A stretch of DNA of 64,000 bases from Caballeronia sp. NK8 (GCF_018408855.1 NZ_AP024322.1:372001-436000), one strand, 5' to 3'; numbered from the stretch's first letter, positions 16,704 to 27,854 are shown. Notes: generated by a model not told the origin, from the sequence alone. Program-made: numbers and translations.

Positions 16704-19700
16704 TCAGCGGGCAGCGGACGGAACCACGGCGGCGGCGGGTGTTTCGATCTTACCCTGATCGCCTTTGAGACGCTGGATGACGGGTTTGCTCCACGAACCG
16801 GTGATCGAATAGTCGAGCGCGAACGCTTTCTGGATCGATGCCGACAGCGCGATGTCCGCCGCGAGCACGCCGAGACCGAGCAGCGGATTGATGACCGCCG
16901 CGCCGATCGCAGCCGCGCCCGCGCCGACGGTCGGAATCACCTTCACGTGCAGATCCTGCGTCTGCTTCGGCATATCGACGAGGCCCTGCATCTGCACGCG
17001 CGCGGGCGACGTCACCATCAGGAAGTCGTCCGTGCGGCTGATGCCGTCGACGATCTTCGCGTTGCCCGTGATCTTCTCGAACGGCAGACCCTTGCCGACG
17101 ACATCCTCGAAATGCAGCGTCAGCAGGTTCGCGAGGCTGCGCAGGCTGAAGATGCCGATCCACTTCGCCGCGCCCGGCGCGCGCAGAATCTGTCCGTGCC
17201 GCAGATCGACCGCGACGTTGCCATCGAGCGTGTTCAGATCGAGCGTGGTCGGGCCGCCGTTCCAGCCCGCGTGGCCCGAGATCGTGCCGTTGCCCGAATT
17301 GACGACATGCGGCGCGCCGAACCGGTCGATCAACTGGCCGCCGTTCTTCACGTCGAGCTTGAAATCGATCGATGTACGGCGTGGGACGCTGTCGTCCGCG
17401 TCGTTGCGCGTCGAAGCCGTGATGACGCCGCCCGGCAGCGTGCGCCAGGTCGCGTTCGCGGTCAGGGTGGCGTCGGGATTCGCGAGTTCGAGCTTGTCGA
17501 GCGTCCAGATGGGCTCGTCGGCGATCACCTCGTTGTGCGCGTCGACTTCGAGCCGCCCGAGGCTGCGACCGCGGAACACGAGCTCATTCACGATGAGATC
17601 GATCGTCGGCATGTTGCGCGGCGGCTTGCGGATTGCCTTGTCGACGGAATCGCCTCCGGTCTTCTCCGGAATCACGAGCTTGGCAAAGCGCGCCTGCAAT
17701 GCGCCCGGGCTGTCCTTCGTCGCGCCCGGCGTCCACGCGACATCGCCCGCTAATTGATCCGACGCGATGTTCGCCTGCCACTTGCGATCAGACTCGCTCG
17801 CGTCGATGGCGACGTTCTCCCAGCGCCGGTCGAGCAGCTTGAGCGTCGTGAAGTGGATGGCGGCGCGCGTCGGGATGAACTGCCTGACGTTCTCGCTCAT
17901 CGGCGGGCGCGGCGCGTTCGCGGCCGCCGCCGGCTCGGGCGCTGCGCCGGTGATCTCGGCGAAGGTCTTGCGCCATGCATCGGCGTCCAGCTCGTTCAGA
18001 TCGGCGCTTGCGCTCACGCCTTCGGCCGGCGGGTTCGCGGGCGTGTTCACGCCGATCGCGCCGCGCACGACCTTCAGACGCGCGCGCATGTTCATCGGCT
18101 CGGCGGGGTTCTGCGGATCGATCTTCACCTGCGCCTGGCCGATCTGCTGAAACACGTAATGCGCGGCCACCGGCCCGACGCTCAGCCGCGCGTCATGCAG
18201 ATCGGACGGGCCGCCCGTCGCGGGCTGGAAGGTAAACGAGAACGGCATCGGGGTGCCGCGCGCCTTGCCGAACGGCGCGGGCAGATCGATGCCCAGACCC
18301 GTCAGGTCCGAACTCGCCTGCACGTTGGGCAGCGCGTTCCTCACGCCGCGCACGTGCAACTCGTAGGGCGCGGTGCCGTCGATGTGCTTCATGAATGCGG
18401 CGACCTGCGGCGTGATGCGCCGGTTGAGCCGCTCGGCGGCATCCGCGCCGATGCGCCCGTCGACGTCGATCGCATAGCTGCCGTCCGGCTGCACGCCGCC
18501 TTTCGCGCGCACGTCGCCGCCGAGCAGTTGCGCGGTGAGGCCGTTCAGCGTGACGGTCTTCGCGGCGAAGTCGGCGCGGCCGCGCAGATGCGTGAGCGGC
18601 GGCAGCGTGCCGTAGGTGACTTGGTTGTCGGCGAAGGTGAGCGAGCCCTTGTACTCGGGCTTGATCGGCGGCAGCGGCGGTGGCGGACGGAAGCGCGGAA
18701 TGCCGAGCGTGAGCGCGAGCGAGGCGTCGCCTTTCGCGTCGATCTTGCGCGTCGCGTGCTTCGCCATCAGGCCGAGCGAACTGTCGTCGACGTATTGCAG
18801 CATGTCGGCGAGCGGGCCGCGCGCGCGGCCGTCGATCCACAGCTTGGTCTCGCGATTGCCCGTATCGTCGATCCGCCCGACGACCTTCGAGACTTTCACG
18901 CCGCGATAGTGTCCCTTGTCGATGTCGAAGCCGAGCTTGTTCTGCGCGAGCGTGAACACGCCGTCGATGCCCTCGAACGCCGGCCAGAAATTCGGCAGAC
19001 CGTTGGCCATCTTGCGCGGCGGGAACGGCGTCGGGTCGAACTTGCCGCCCGTGAACGGCGCGTTGATGCGGAAGATGCCCGCGTCCGGAAACTTCGCGTA
19101 CGGAAAGCGCGTGAGATCGCCGTGTACTTCGAGCGTTCCGTTCTTCGCGACGCCCGCCTGCAACGCGTGGCCGAGATAGACGCGCACGCGCTCGTTCAGG
19201 CTCGTCGGCAGATAGCGCACGAGACTCGTCACCTTCAGATGCGCGACCTTCGCCTTCAGGTCGAGGTTGCCGCGCCCGTGGCCCTGGTTCCAGTACGAGG
19301 CGGTGACTTCGCCTTCGGCGTCCGCGTTCTTCACGCGCAGCGTGTCCAGATGGATCGTGAACGCGCGGCGCAATTCGCCCGGTGCGATTGTCTCGGCGAC
19401 GGTCCAGCGCGCGTTGCCATGCAAGGAATCGAAGGTGAGGCGCGGATCGTCGAACGCGCCGGGAATGATGACCGCGGCGTTCTTCGTGTCGATCGTGATC
19501 CTGCCTTCCTTCTCGTTGGCGTCGACGCTGCCCCACAGATTCTCGACGCCCGGAATGCCCGCGCGCGGATGGTTGTTGATCGTGAGTCCGGGCGGCGGCT
19601 CCTGCGCCTGCACGCTCAGGCCTTCGAGCTCGCCCTTGAACGCGTAATGCAGCAGCGCCGCGTCGCCTTTCTGGCGCTGCTGATGCGCTTCGTCCTCGGT

Positions 19701-20996
19701 CTTCGGCGCGGCGCGTTCGGTGTAGATCGTGTAATGCGAAACCTGGCCGCGCGGATTGAAGCGCAGCAGTTCGTTGAGGATCTTCGAGGGCACCGGCAGC
19801 GCGCGCACGAATTCGGCGAGGATGCCGATATCGACGGTATCGCCCGTCAGCCGCAGCAATTGGCCCTTGCCGACGCTCGGCGGACGAAACGTCGCCGTCA
19901 ACTCGCGCGAGACCAGAAGGCGCGCGACGGGCGTGCCGTCCGCGAGCGTCGGCTGGCCGAGTTCGGCCTGCAGGTCGCGCAGGTCGAGCGTGTACTCGGT
20001 GTCGTTCTTGGCGAGGCTCCAGCCGAAGCGCGTGATCGGCAGATCGAGGCGCGGCTGCGTCGCACGCACGCGCAACGCGATGTTCGCGCCGGTCAGCGCG
20101 CCGCTCGCGTTCTGCAACTGGCCGCCCGCGAAGTTAAGCCAGATTTCGTTGTTGACGCGGCCGCTGTACATCTGAAAAGGCATCTTCACGTAGCGCGCGA
20201 GCGTCGGCAGATCGACCGGGCCGGTCGACACATAGAGGCGGCCGCTCCAGTTCGCGGGCGCGCCCATCGCGGAAAACGGCTGGTGACGGAAGTCCGCGCG
20301 CAGGTCGAGCGGGCCGTGCAGCACCTCGCCGTCGGCGGGCGCCTTGAGCGCGAGCCGATGACGCGTGCCGTCGTTGATGATCGCCAGATGCAGCCGCTTG
20401 AACGCGATCTCGGGCGCGGTGCGTTGCGCATCGCGCCAGCGCAGCGTGCCGTCGCGCAGAAGAATGTGGTCCTGACCGAGCAGCCAGGTCGTGAACGCGT
20501 TCGAGCCGGTGCGCTGCGCGGGAATCGGCACGCCCGCGACGGACAGCGTGCCGTCGGCGTTGCGCGCGATGATCACGTCGGGCCCGTCGACGGTCAGGTC
20601 CGCGAGCTTGGGCCGCAGATGCAGGAGCGACGCCCACGCGATGCTCGCGCTCGCGTGCGGCACGGCGAGACCGGGCGAGCCATCGGTCGCGTCGATGCGC
20701 AGATTGTCGATATCGAGTGTCGGTGAAAGCCCGGACCATCGCGCGGAAATCCTGCCGATATGCAACTGCGCGTGAATCTTCGAAGAGACCAGCTGCTCGA
20801 TGCGCGGCCGGAACGAATCGACCTGCGGCATGACGAGATAGCGCAGGCCGACGTAAATGCCCGCCACCGCGAAATACGCGATGGCCGCAATGACCAGAAT
20901 GATTTTGAAGACGCGTGAAAGCACGCGCTCGGCGTTGCCGCTGGGCTTGGCTTGTCCAACTTCGTTCGGGTCGACGGATGGTCTGCTGTCGGACAT
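16704..20996 (-). CDS. yhdP: YhdP-family AsmA-like envelope protein
   Basis: A very large protein of 1430 residues with one N-terminal membrane helix (about 33-56, ILVIAAIAYFAVAGIYVGL) followed by a long periplasmic region ending in the AsmA-like C-terminal domain. YhdP, TamB and YdbH are bridge-like proteins that carry phospholipids to the outer membrane in E. coli. The start was set at MSDSRPSV (20996); the frame is open to 21158, but that extension has no family features. It begins the minus-strand row yhdP-nit-tldD and is divergent from glnE with 185 bases between them. Confidence 0.92.
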   Translation of the reverse strand: MSDSRPSVDPNEVGQAKPSGNAERVLSRVFKIILVIAAIAYFAVAGIYVGLRYLVMPQVDSFRPRIEQLVSSKIHAQLHIGRISARWSGLSPTLDIDNLRIDATDGSPGLAVPHASASIAWASLLHLRPKLADLTVDGPDVIIARNADGTLSVAGVPIPAQRTGSNAFTTWLLGQDHILLRDGTLRWRDAQRTAPEIAFKRLHLAIINDGTRHRLALKAPADGEVLHGPLDLRADFRHQPFSAMGAPANWSGRLYVSTGPVDLPTLARYVKMPFQMYSGRVNNEIWLNFAGGQLQNASGALTGANIALRVRATQPRLDLPITRFGWSLAKNDTEYTLDLRDLQAELGQPTLADGTPVARLLVSRELTATFRPPSVGKGQLLRLTGDTVDIGILAEFVRALPVPSKILNELLRFNPRGQVSHYTIYTERAAPKTEDEAHQQRQKGDAALLHYAFKGELEGLSVQAQEPPPGLTINNHPRAGIPGVENLWGSVDANEKEGRITIDTKNAAVIIPGAFDDPRLTFDSLHGNARWTVAETIAPGELRRAFTIHLDTLRVKNADAEGEVTASYWNQGHGRGNLDLKAKVAHLKVTSLVRYLPTSLNERVRVYLGHALQAGVAKNGTLEVHGDLTRFPYAKFPDAGIFRINAPFTGGKFDPTPFPPRKMANGLPNFWPAFEGIDGVFTLAQNKLGFDIDKGHYRGVKVSKVVGRIDDTGNRETKLWIDGRARGPLADMLQYVDDSSLGLMAKHATRKIDAKGDASLALTLGIPRFRPPPPLPPIKPEYKGSLTFADNQVTYGTLPPLTHLRGRADFAAKTVTLNGLTAQLLGGDVRAKGGVQPDGSYAIDVDGRIGADAAERLNRRITPQVAAFMKHIDGTAPYELHVRGVRNALPNVQASSDLTGLGIDLPAPFGKARGTPMPFSFTFQPATGGPSDLHDARLSVGPVAAHYVFQQIGQAQVKIDPQNPAEPMNMRARLKVVRGAIGVNTPANPPAEGVSASADLNELDADAWRKTFAEITGAAPEPAAAANAPRPPMSENVRQFIPTRAAIHFTTLKLLDRRWENVAIDASESDRKWQANIASDQLAGDVAWTPGATKDSPGALQARFAKLVIPEKTGGDSVDKAIRKPPRNMPTIDLIVNELVFRGRSLGRLEVDAHNEVIADEPIWTLDKLELANPDATLTANATWRTLPGGVITASTRNDADDSVPRRTSIDFKLDVKNGGQLIDRFGAPHVVNSGNGTISGHAGWNGGPTTLDLNTLDGNVAVDLRHGQILRAPGAAKWIGIFSLRSLANLLTLHFEDVVGKGLPFEKITGNAKIVDGISRTDDFLMVTSPARVQMQGLVDMPKQTQDLHVKVIPTVGAGAAAIGAAVINPLLGLGVLAADIALSASIQKAFALDYSITGSWSKPVIQRLKGDQGKIETPAAAVVPSAAR

Positions 20997-21181
20997 GCTG
21001 CTGCTGTCGGGCGATATGGTAGTTTTGCGTGTTTGACGCTGAAATGTAACACGGGCATGGCGGCCACGGCCGCTGCCTGTGCACGCGTGGATGCTCGCAA
21101 AGCCGCGCCCGGCAAGACTCGCGGCGCGGTAGATGAAGCGCGATGTCTTATCAAGCAAGCAATGAGCGAACCCAACCTTTC

Positions 21182-23977
21182 ATGACCGACGCAACCCTTC
21201 TCAGTTCCGACTATTCCAACTATGCGGCGCGCGCGTATGCAGCGCGTCCCGAACTGGCGTCGAACGTCGCGCAGTGGGCACGGACGCGCATCACGCGCGA
21301 GTGGATCGAAGCGCGGCTCGACGCGCACTGCGCGCCGTGCAGCGAAAACGGCGCGCTCAACGAGGCCGCGCTCAAGACCGCGCTGCGGCGGCTGCGAACG
21401 GACGTGTTCTGCACGGTGATGGAGCGCGATCTCGCGGGCGCGGCGGACGTCGCCGAAGTCACCGGCGCAATGACCGACCTCGCCGAAGTCACCGTGCAGC
21501 GGGCGCTCGCGGTGCTGTCGGCGGATCTGGAAGCGCTCTTCGGCGAGCCGCGCGGACCGGACGGCGAGCGGCTGACGCTCGGCGTCGTCGGCATGGGAAA
21601 GCTGGGCGGGCGGGAGCTGAACGCATCGTCGGACATCGATCTGATCTTCGTCTACGAGGAAGACGGCGAAACCGCGGGCGGCACGCGCTCCGCGCTCGCG
21701 ACGCAGGAATTCTTCACACGGCTCGGCAAGCGGCTGATCGGCGCGCTCGCGGAAATCACGGAAGACGGTTATGTGTTTCGCGTCGACATGCGGTTGCGGC
21801 CGAACGGCGATTCCGGTCCGCTCGTATGCAGCCTCGGCATGCTCGAAGAGTATTTCTACGTGCAGGGCCGCGAATGGGAACGCTACGCGTGGATCAAGGG
21901 CCGGCTCGTCTCCGAGACGCAGAGCGATTCCGCGAAGCGCCTCGCGAAGCAGCTCGAAGCGATCGCGACGCCGTTCATCTACCGGCGCTATCTCGACTAC
22001 GGCGTGATCGCCGCGATCCGTTCGCTGCATCAGCAGATTCGCCAGGAAGCGCGGCGGCGCGCGTCGATGCGTCCCGACAAGGCCGATGACGTCAAGCTCG
22101 GACGCGGCGGCATCCGCGAGATCGAGTTCAGCGCGCAGGTGTTTCAGTTGATTCGCGGCGGTCAGGCGGCGGATTTCCGCATTCGTCCGACGCTTGCCGT
22201 CCTTGAACGCGCCGCCGCGCACGGCCTGCTCGCGCCCAGCGTGTGCAGCGCGCTCTCCGATGCGTATCTGTTCCTGCGCACGGTGGAACATCGCCTGCAA
22301 TACCGCAACGACGCGCAGACGCACGCGATGCCCGTCGCCGACGACGAACGCGTGTTGCTCGCGAACTCGCTCGGGTTCGCGGACTACGCCGCGCTGATGG
22401 ACACGCTCGACGCGCATCGCGAACTCGTCGAGCAGCAGTTCGACGCGATCTTCGCCGACAAGGTCAGCGGGCAGGGCGGCTGCGGCGTCGCGGAGGATTC
22501 GGCGGCGACGTGGATCTGGAGCAGCGCGCTCGCCGACGATTCCGCGCAGGAAGAACTCGCCGCGCGTCTCATGGAACTCGGCTTCGCGGACCCCGCGCCC
22601 GTGCTCTCGCGTCTGACGGGCGTGTGGAATTCGGCGCGTTATGGCGGCTTGCCGTCGCAGAGCCGCGAGCGCTTCGACATCGTCGCGCAGCGCGCGCTCG
22701 AAGCCGTGCAGTCGATCGACGCGGCGCGGCGCGGCGACACCATCGTGCGGCTATTCGATCTGCTCGAAGCTACGGCCAAGCGCGGCGCGTATCTCGCGCT
22801 GCTGACGGAATATCCGAAGGCGCTGGAGCGCGTGTTGTCGGTGCTGTCGGGTTCGCGCTGGGCGGCGGGCTATCTCATTCGCCATCCGCAATTGCTCGAC
22901 GAATTGCTCGACGACGAAGCCATCGCGAGCCCGTTCGACTGGGCCGCATTCAAGCATTCGCTGACCGCGCGGCTCGACGCCGCCGAGGACGCGGAACATC
23001 AGATGGATCTGCTGCGTCACGCGCATCAGGCTGAAGTGTTCCGCATTCTCCTGATCGATCTCGCCGGGCATTTGACGGTCGAGCACGTGAGCGACCGCCT
23101 GTCCGAACTCGCCGACGCCGTTCTCGACGTGACGGTGCAAACGGTCTGGAAGCAGTTCCCGAAGCGGCATCGGGAGACGCCGCGCTTCTCGGTCATCGCG
23201 TACGGCAAGCTCGGCGGGAAGGAACTGGGCTATGCGTCGGACCTCGATCTCATCTTCCTCTACGACGATGCCGACGACGCCGCCTCGGACATCTACGCGA
23301 TGTTCACGCGCCGCCTCATCACCTGGCTCACGGCGGCAACCGGCGCGGGCACACTGTTCGATGTCGATTTGCGCTTGCGGCCCAACGGCGAATCGGGCCT
23401 GCTGGTAACCGACCTCGCATCGTTTCGCCGCTATCAGATTCGCGAGGGCGACGCGGCGAACACCGCGTGGGTCTGGGAGCATCAGGCGCTTTCACGCGCA
23501 CGCTACAGCGCGGGCGATGCCGAAATCGGCGCGGAGTTCGAGCGGATTCGCGCGGACGTGCTCGTGATGGAGCGCGACGCCGCCGCGCTCGCGCGCGAGA
23601 TCGTGTCGATGCGCCAGCGGGTCGCCGACGGGCATCCGAATCGCAGCGCCCTGTTCGATCTGAAGCATGATCGCGGCGGCATGGTCGATATCGAGTTCAT
23701 CGTGCAGTACTGGGTGCTCTTGCACACGCGCGAGCATCGCGAGTTTCTGCGCAACGCGGGCAATATCACGCTGCTCAAGCTCGCAGCGAAGAGCGGATTG
23801 ATCGCCGAAGACGAAGCCGATGTGATCGGCGCGGCGTACAGGCATTACCGCAAGCTCCAGCACACGCTGCGGCTCGACGGCATGGAAAAGGCGCGCGTCG
23901 ATCCGGCCGAGGTTCAGGCCGAACGCGACGCGGTGACGGGGTTGTGGGAACGCGTGTTCGAGGTGGCGGCTGACTGA
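21182..23977 (+). CDS. glnE: Bifunctional glutamine synthetase adenylyltransferase/adenylyl-removing enzyme
   Basis: GlnE attaches and removes AMP on glutamine synthetase in response to PII and glutamine. The 931-residue product has two nucleotidyltransferase domains. The N-terminal removing domain shows GMGKLGGRELNASSDIDLIF near 137, and the C-terminal adenylylating domain shows AYGKLGGKELGYASDLDLIF near 673. Both keep the GxGKxGxxE and DxDxxF/Y catalytic pattern. Other family marks are KLGRGGIREIEF and DRGGMVDIEFIVQY. ATG 21182 was preferred; ATG 21143 in the same frame is an alternative. A small out-of-frame frame (MSEPNLS) overlaps the start as ATGA. It is convergent with recN, with 8 bases between the stops. 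Confidence 0.96.
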   Translation: MTDATLLSSDYSNYAARAYAARPELASNVAQWARTRITREWIEARLDAHCAPCSENGALNEAALKTALRRLRTDVFCTVMERDLAGAADVAEVTGAMTDLAEVTVQRALAVLSADLEALFGEPRGPDGERLTLGVVGMGKLGGRELNASSDIDLIFVYEEDGETAGGTRSALATQEFFTRLGKRLIGALAEITEDGYVFRVDMRLRPNGDSGPLVCSLGMLEEYFYVQGREWERYAWIKGRLVSETQSDSAKRLAKQLEAIATPFIYRRYLDYGVIAAIRSLHQQIRQEARRRASMRPDKADDVKLGRGGIREIEFSAQVFQLIRGGQAADFRIRPTLAVLERAAAHGLLAPSVCSALSDAYLFLRTVEHRLQYRNDAQTHAMPVADDERVLLANSLGFADYAALMDTLDAHRELVEQQFDAIFADKVSGQGGCGVAEDSAATWIWSSALADDSAQEELAARLMELGFADPAPVLSRLTGVWNSARYGGLPSQSRERFDIVAQRALEAVQSIDAARRGDTIVRLFDLLEATAKRGAYLALLTEYPKALERVLSVLSGSRWAAGYLIRHPQLLDELLDDEAIASPFDWAAFKHSLTARLDAAEDAEHQMDLLRHAHQAEVFRILLIDLAGHLTVEHVSDRLSELADAVLDVTVQTVWKQFPKRHRETPRFSVIAYGKLGGKELGYASDLDLIFLYDDADDAASDIYAMFTRRLITWLTAATGAGTLFDVDLRLRPNGESGLLVTDLASFRRYQIREGDAANTAWVWEHQALSRARYSAGDAEIGAEFERIRADVLVMERDAAALAREIVSMRQRVADGHPNRSALFDLKHDRGGMVDIEFIVQYWVLLHTREHREFLRNAGNITLLKLAAKSGLIAEDEADVIGAAYRHYRKLQHTLRLDGMEKARVDPAEVQAERDAVTGLWERVFEVAAD

Positions 23978-23985
23978 GCCGGAGT

Positions 23986-25638
23986 TCACGCCGCCAGCAT
24001 TTCCTTCGCGTGCCTGCGCGTGGTCGCGGTGATCTCCAGCCCGCCCAGCATGCGCGCGACTTCCTCGACACGCTTGCCCTTGTCGAGCGGCGTCACCGTG
24101 CTGACGGTGCCGCCGGCGTCGTCGGAGAACTTCGCGACCTGGAAATGCTGATCGCCACGCGCGGCCACTTGCGGCAGGTGCGTGACGCACAGCACCTGAC
24201 GGTCGCGTCCGAGCTGGTGCAAGAGACGCCCGACCACTTCCGCCACACCGCCGCCGATGCCCGTGTCCACTTCGTCGAAGATGAGCGTGGGCGTCGGGCT
24301 CGCGGTGCTCGCGATCACCGCGAGCGCGAGGCTGATGCGCGCGAGTTCGCCGCCTGAAGCGACTTTCGCGAGCGGCCTCAATGCGACCCCCGCGTGACCG
24401 GCGACGCGGAATTCGATCTGCTCCAGCCCGTTCGCGCCGCCTTCGGCGAGCGGCACGAGCGCGACCTCGAAGCTGCCGCCCGCCATCGACAGTTCCTGCA
24501 TGCCTTCGGTGACGGCCTTCGACAGATTTTTCGCCGCCTTCGCGCGCGCTTTCGACAGCACCTTGGCCTGCGCGAGATAGTCGCTCTTCGCCTTGTCGGC
24601 GGCGGCGTTGAGCGCGTCGAGATCGGCAGCGGCGTCGAGGTCGGCGAGTTGACGGCGGCGCGCGTCGTGTTCTTCCGGCAGCGTCTCGGGCTGCAGGCGG
24701 AACTTGCGCGCCGTCGAGTGCAACTGGTCCATGCGCCTTTCGACTTGCGCGAGGCGGTCGGGATCGAGCTCCAGCCGCTGCGCGTAATGCGACAGCGAGT
24801 ACGACGCCTCCTGCAACTGGATCTCCGCCGGTTCGAGCGAGGCGAGCACGTCGTTCAGGTCGGGATCGATATCGGCGAGGCCGCGCACCTTCGAGATGAT
24901 CGCGCCGAGCTGAGAGATCATCGCTTCGTCGGATTCGGAGAGCGCGCCGAGCGCGCCTTGAACGCCGTCGATGAGACTCGCCGAATGCGACAGCCGATGA
25001 TGCTCCGCGCTCACTTCCTCCCATTCACCGGGCTGCGGCGCGAGCTTGTCGAACTCGCTCAACTGCCACGCGAGACGCTCGCGCTCCAGTTGCAGTTCGC
25101 GGTCGCGGCTTTGCGCGGTTTCGACGGCCTGCTGTGCCTCGCGCATGGCGCGCCACGCGCGATTCACCGCGCCGGCGGTATCGATCAATTGCGCGTGGGT
25201 GTCGAAGAGTTCGCGCTGCGCGTCGGGCCGCATCAGCAATTGATGCGCGTGCTGACCGTGAATATCGACGAGCATTTCGCCCACTTCGCGCAGTTGCGCG
25301 AGCGTCGCGGGCGTGCCGTTGATGAACGCGCGCGAGCGTCCGCCCGAATCGATCACACGGCGCAGCATGACCGAGTCGCTGTCCTGCGACAGCGCGTGCT
25401 CGTCCAGCCAGCGCGTGACCTGCGGATGCGTGCCGAATTCCGCGGTGATGTCGGCGCGCGCCTGACCGGTTCGCACGACGCTCGCGTCGCCGCGCGCGCC
25501 TAGCGTGAGCGCAAGGGCGTCGATCAGGATCGACTTGCCCGCGCCGGTTTCACCCGAAAAGACCGTGAAGCCTGGATCGAAATCGATATCCAGTGTGGCG
25601 ACGATGACGAAATCTCGAATGGAAAGATGACGGAGCAT
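23986..25638 (-). CDS. recN: DNA repair protein RecN
   Basis: RecN is an SMC-like ATPase used in double-strand break repair. The 550-residue protein has an N-terminal Walker A motif in SGETGAGKSILIDAL near 28, a central coiled coil of about 150-380, and a C-terminal ABC signature in KVASGGELARISLAL followed by Walker B in LIFDEVDTGIGGG. The start MLRHLSIRDFVIV fits. It follows nadK with a 43-base gap and is likely co-transcribed with it. I saw no clear LexA box. Confidence 0.96.
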   Translation of the reverse strand: MLRHLSIRDFVIVATLDIDFDPGFTVFSGETGAGKSILIDALALTLGARGDASVVRTGQARADITAEFGTHPQVTRWLDEHALSQDSDSVMLRRVIDSGGRSRAFINGTPATLAQLREVGEMLVDIHGQHAHQLLMRPDAQRELFDTHAQLIDTAGAVNRAWRAMREAQQAVETAQSRDRELQLERERLAWQLSEFDKLAPQPGEWEEVSAEHHRLSHSASLIDGVQGALGALSESDEAMISQLGAIISKVRGLADIDPDLNDVLASLEPAEIQLQEASYSLSHYAQRLELDPDRLAQVERRMDQLHSTARKFRLQPETLPEEHDARRRQLADLDAAADLDALNAAADKAKSDYLAQAKVLSKARAKAAKNLSKAVTEGMQELSMAGGSFEVALVPLAEGGANGLEQIEFRVAGHAGVALRPLAKVASGGELARISLALAVIASTASPTPTLIFDEVDTGIGGGVAEVVGRLLHQLGRDRQVLCVTHLPQVAARGDQHFQVAKFSDDAGGTVSTVTPLDKGKRVEEVARMLGGLEITATTRRHAKEMLAA

Positions 25639-25681
25639 GGACGCTTCGGAAAGGGGATTCGGAATTCGGGATGCGGGTGGG

Positions 25682-26578
25682 TCAGAGCGCCGAAGAATCC
25701 TGCGACGGATGCTCGTTCCAGTGCAGCTTCTTGCGCAACGTCGCGTAGGTGCTGTAGCCGACCGGATGCAGCACCGGCACCGTATGCTTCGAGCGCCGCA
25801 CTTCGATCACGTCGTTCAGTTCGACGGCGGTGAACGACTGCATGTCGAAGTTCACGTTGACGTCGCGCCCGCCGATGATCTGGATGGTCACCTTGGAATC
25901 GTCGGGCAGCACGATCGGACGATTCGACAGCGAATGCGGCGCGATCGGCACGAGCACGAAGCCCTGCAACTGCGGATGGAGAATCGGCCCCGCCGAGGAC
26001 AGCGCGTAGGCGGTCGAGCCGGTGGGCGTCGCGACGATCAGGCCGTCCGAGCGCTGGTTGTACATGAAGTGGCCATCCACCGAGACGCGCAGTTCAGCCA
26101 TGCCGGAGAAGCCGCTGCGATTCACCACGACGTCGTTGAACGCGAGCGCGTGGTAGATCGGCTTGTCGTCGCGCATGATGCGGGCTTCGAGCAGGCTGCG
26201 CTCCTCGCGCTCGAACTGGCCGGCGAGCATCTGCGGCACCAGTTCGCGGACCGCCTTGAGCGGGATGTCGGTGATGAAGCCGAGCCGCCCGTGATTCACG
26301 CCGATGAGCGGCGTCTTGTACGGCGCGAGCTGGCGGCCGATGCCGAGCATGGTGCCGTCGCCGCCGAGCACGATCGCGACGTCCGCGCGCGCGCCCATCT
26401 CGGCGATGGACAACGCCGGGAACTCCGTCACGCCGACGTCCTTCGCCGTGCCCGCCTCGAACACGACCTCGAAGCCTTGCTGCGCCAGGTGATCGGCGAG
26501 CGATCTCAGCGGCGCCTCGATGCCTGGCGTGTTGGTGCGCCCCACGAGGGCGACGGTCTTGAATTGGCCAATTTCCAT
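25682..26578 (-). CDS. nadK: NAD kinase
   Basis: NadK phosphorylates NAD to NADP. The 298-residue protein has the GGDG nucleotide motif in [15 protein letters not shown] near 64, the NE/D motif in [11 protein letters not shown] near 148, and the glycine-rich [17 protein letters not shown] near 185. The length is normal. It is divergent from hrcA, as in many proteobacteria, and runs into recN. Confidence 0.97.
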   Translation of the reverse strand: MEIGQFKTVALVGRTNTPGIEAPLRSLADHLAQQGFEVVFEAGTAKDVGVTEFPALSIAEMGARADVAIVLGGDGTMLGIGRQLAPYKTPLIGVNHGRLGFITDIPLKAVRELVPQMLAGQFEREERSLLEARIMRDDKPIYHALAFNDVVVNRSGFSGMAELRVSVDGHFMYNQRSDGLIVATPTGSTAYALSSAGPILHPQLQGFVLVPIAPHSLSNRPIVLPDDSKVTIQIIGGRDVNVNFDMQSFTAVELNDVIEVRRSKHTVPVLHPVGYSTYATLRKKLHWNEHPSQDSSAL

Positions 26579-26764
26579 GCCGGCATTACACCATAGTCAG
26601 AGAGCGAAAAGAACCGTGCGCGACCGCGCCCGGGCGCGCTTTCGCCGTACCGCGCAGCGTCGCGCGGGCACGCGCGTTGTTTCTCGCTAGAATGGAGCGG
26701 ACGTTGAACGTAGCACTCGCGGCGCGGCACGCCGCCCCTCGACTCGTTGAGCTAAAATTTCCCC

Positions 26765-27781
26765 ATGCTAGACCCACGTGCACAAACCCTCCTCAAGACG
26801 TTGATCGAGCGCTACATCGCCGAAGGTCAGCCGGTCGGTTCGCGCACGTTATCACGCCATTCCGGTCTCGAACTGAGCCCCGCGACGATCCGCAATGTCA
26901 TGTCGGATCTCGAGGAGCTCGGTCTCGTCTCGAGCCCGCATACGTCGGCGGGGCGGATTCCCACGCCGCGCGGCTACCGGCTCTTCGTCGACACGATGCT
27001 GACTGTAGAAGCGCCCGAAGACGAAGCGATGACCACCGCGGTCAAGACCCGCCTGCAAGGCGAGGAACCGCAGAAGATCGTCGCGGCGGCGGCGAGCGTG
27101 CTGTCCAATCTGTCGTCGTTCGCGGGCGTCGTGCTCACGCCGCGCCGCAGTCACATGTTCAAGCAGATCGAGTTCATGCGGCTGTCGGACAAGCGCATCC
27201 TGCTTATCATCGTGACGCCGGAAGGCGACGTACAGAACCGCATGATGGCGACGCAGCGCGACTACTCGCCCTCGCAGCTCGTCGAAGCCTCCAATTACAT
27301 CAACGCGCACTTCGCGGGCCTGTCTTTCGACGAAGTGCGCCGGCGCCTGCGCGAGGAAATCGACCAGTTGCGCGGCGACATGACCACGCTCATGCAGGCG
27401 GCCGTGGTCGCGAGCACGGCCGAGACGGACCCCACGGACACCGTGCTCATTTCCGGCGAGCGCAATCTGCTCGAAGTGGCGGACCTTTCGTCCGACATGG
27501 CGCGGCTGCGCAAGCTGTTCGATTTGTTCGACCAAAAGACGAGCCTCCTGCAATTGCTGGATGTATCGAGTCACGCACAAGGCGTGCAGATTTTCATCGG
27601 CGGCGAGTCGAATCTCGTGCCGATCGAGGAAATGAGCGTCGTGACGGCGCCGTACGAAGTCAACGGAAAGATCGTCGGCACGCTCGGCGTGATCGGCCCG
27701 ACGCGCATGGCGTACAACCGCGTGATTCCGATCGTGGACATCACCGCGCGCCTGCTGTCGATGTCGCTCAGTCACCAGTAA
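26765..27781 (+). CDS. hrcA: Heat-inducible transcription repressor HrcA
   Basis: HrcA represses chaperone genes by binding the CIRCE palindrome and needs GroEL to stay folded. The 338 residues begin with a winged helix ([17 protein letters not shown], then [20 protein letters not shown] near 35), followed by the HrcA GAF-like core ([19 protein letters not shown]) and the C-terminal [20 protein letters not shown]. The gene is the first of a plus-strand heat-shock region. A full CIRCE element is not present in the window, so its groESL target lies elsewhere. A -10-like TAAAAT lies only 7 bases before the ATG. Confidence 0.96.
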   Translation: MLDPRAQTLLKTLIERYIAEGQPVGSRTLSRHSGLELSPATIRNVMSDLEELGLVSSPHTSAGRIPTPRGYRLFVDTMLTVEAPEDEAMTTAVKTRLQGEEPQKIVAAAASVLSNLSSFAGVVLTPRRSHMFKQIEFMRLSDKRILLIIVTPEGDVQNRMMATQRDYSPSQLVEASNYINAHFAGLSFDEVRRRLREEIDQLRGDMTTLMQAAVVASTAETDPTDTVLISGERNLLEVADLSSDMARLRKLFDLFDQKTSLLQLLDVSSHAQGVQIFIGGESNLVPIEEMSVVTAPYEVNGKIVGTLGVIGPTRMAYNRVIPIVDITARLLSMSLSHQ

Positions 27782-27854
27782 CGCCATCTTGGCGCGCCGC
27801 GCGAGGCTGTGCCACTAGGCCGTTCGGCCAATGATGCGCGTTCGGGCGCGCCGC

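Noticed and set aside
17754..20726. A 990-codon plus-strand frame opposite yhdP
   Set aside because: Its composition is that of an antisense shadow, and yhdP is supported along its whole length.
21162..21185. Eight-codon frame (MSEPNLS) overlapping the glnE start
   Set aside because: It might couple translation to glnE through the ATGA overlap, but it has no ribosome site, and glnE may equally start at 21143; evidence is too thin to call a gene.
26711..26740. Possible CIRCE element before hrcA
   Set aside because: TAGCACTC is present at 26711-26718, but the matching GAGTGCTA half at 9 bases' distance is absent.
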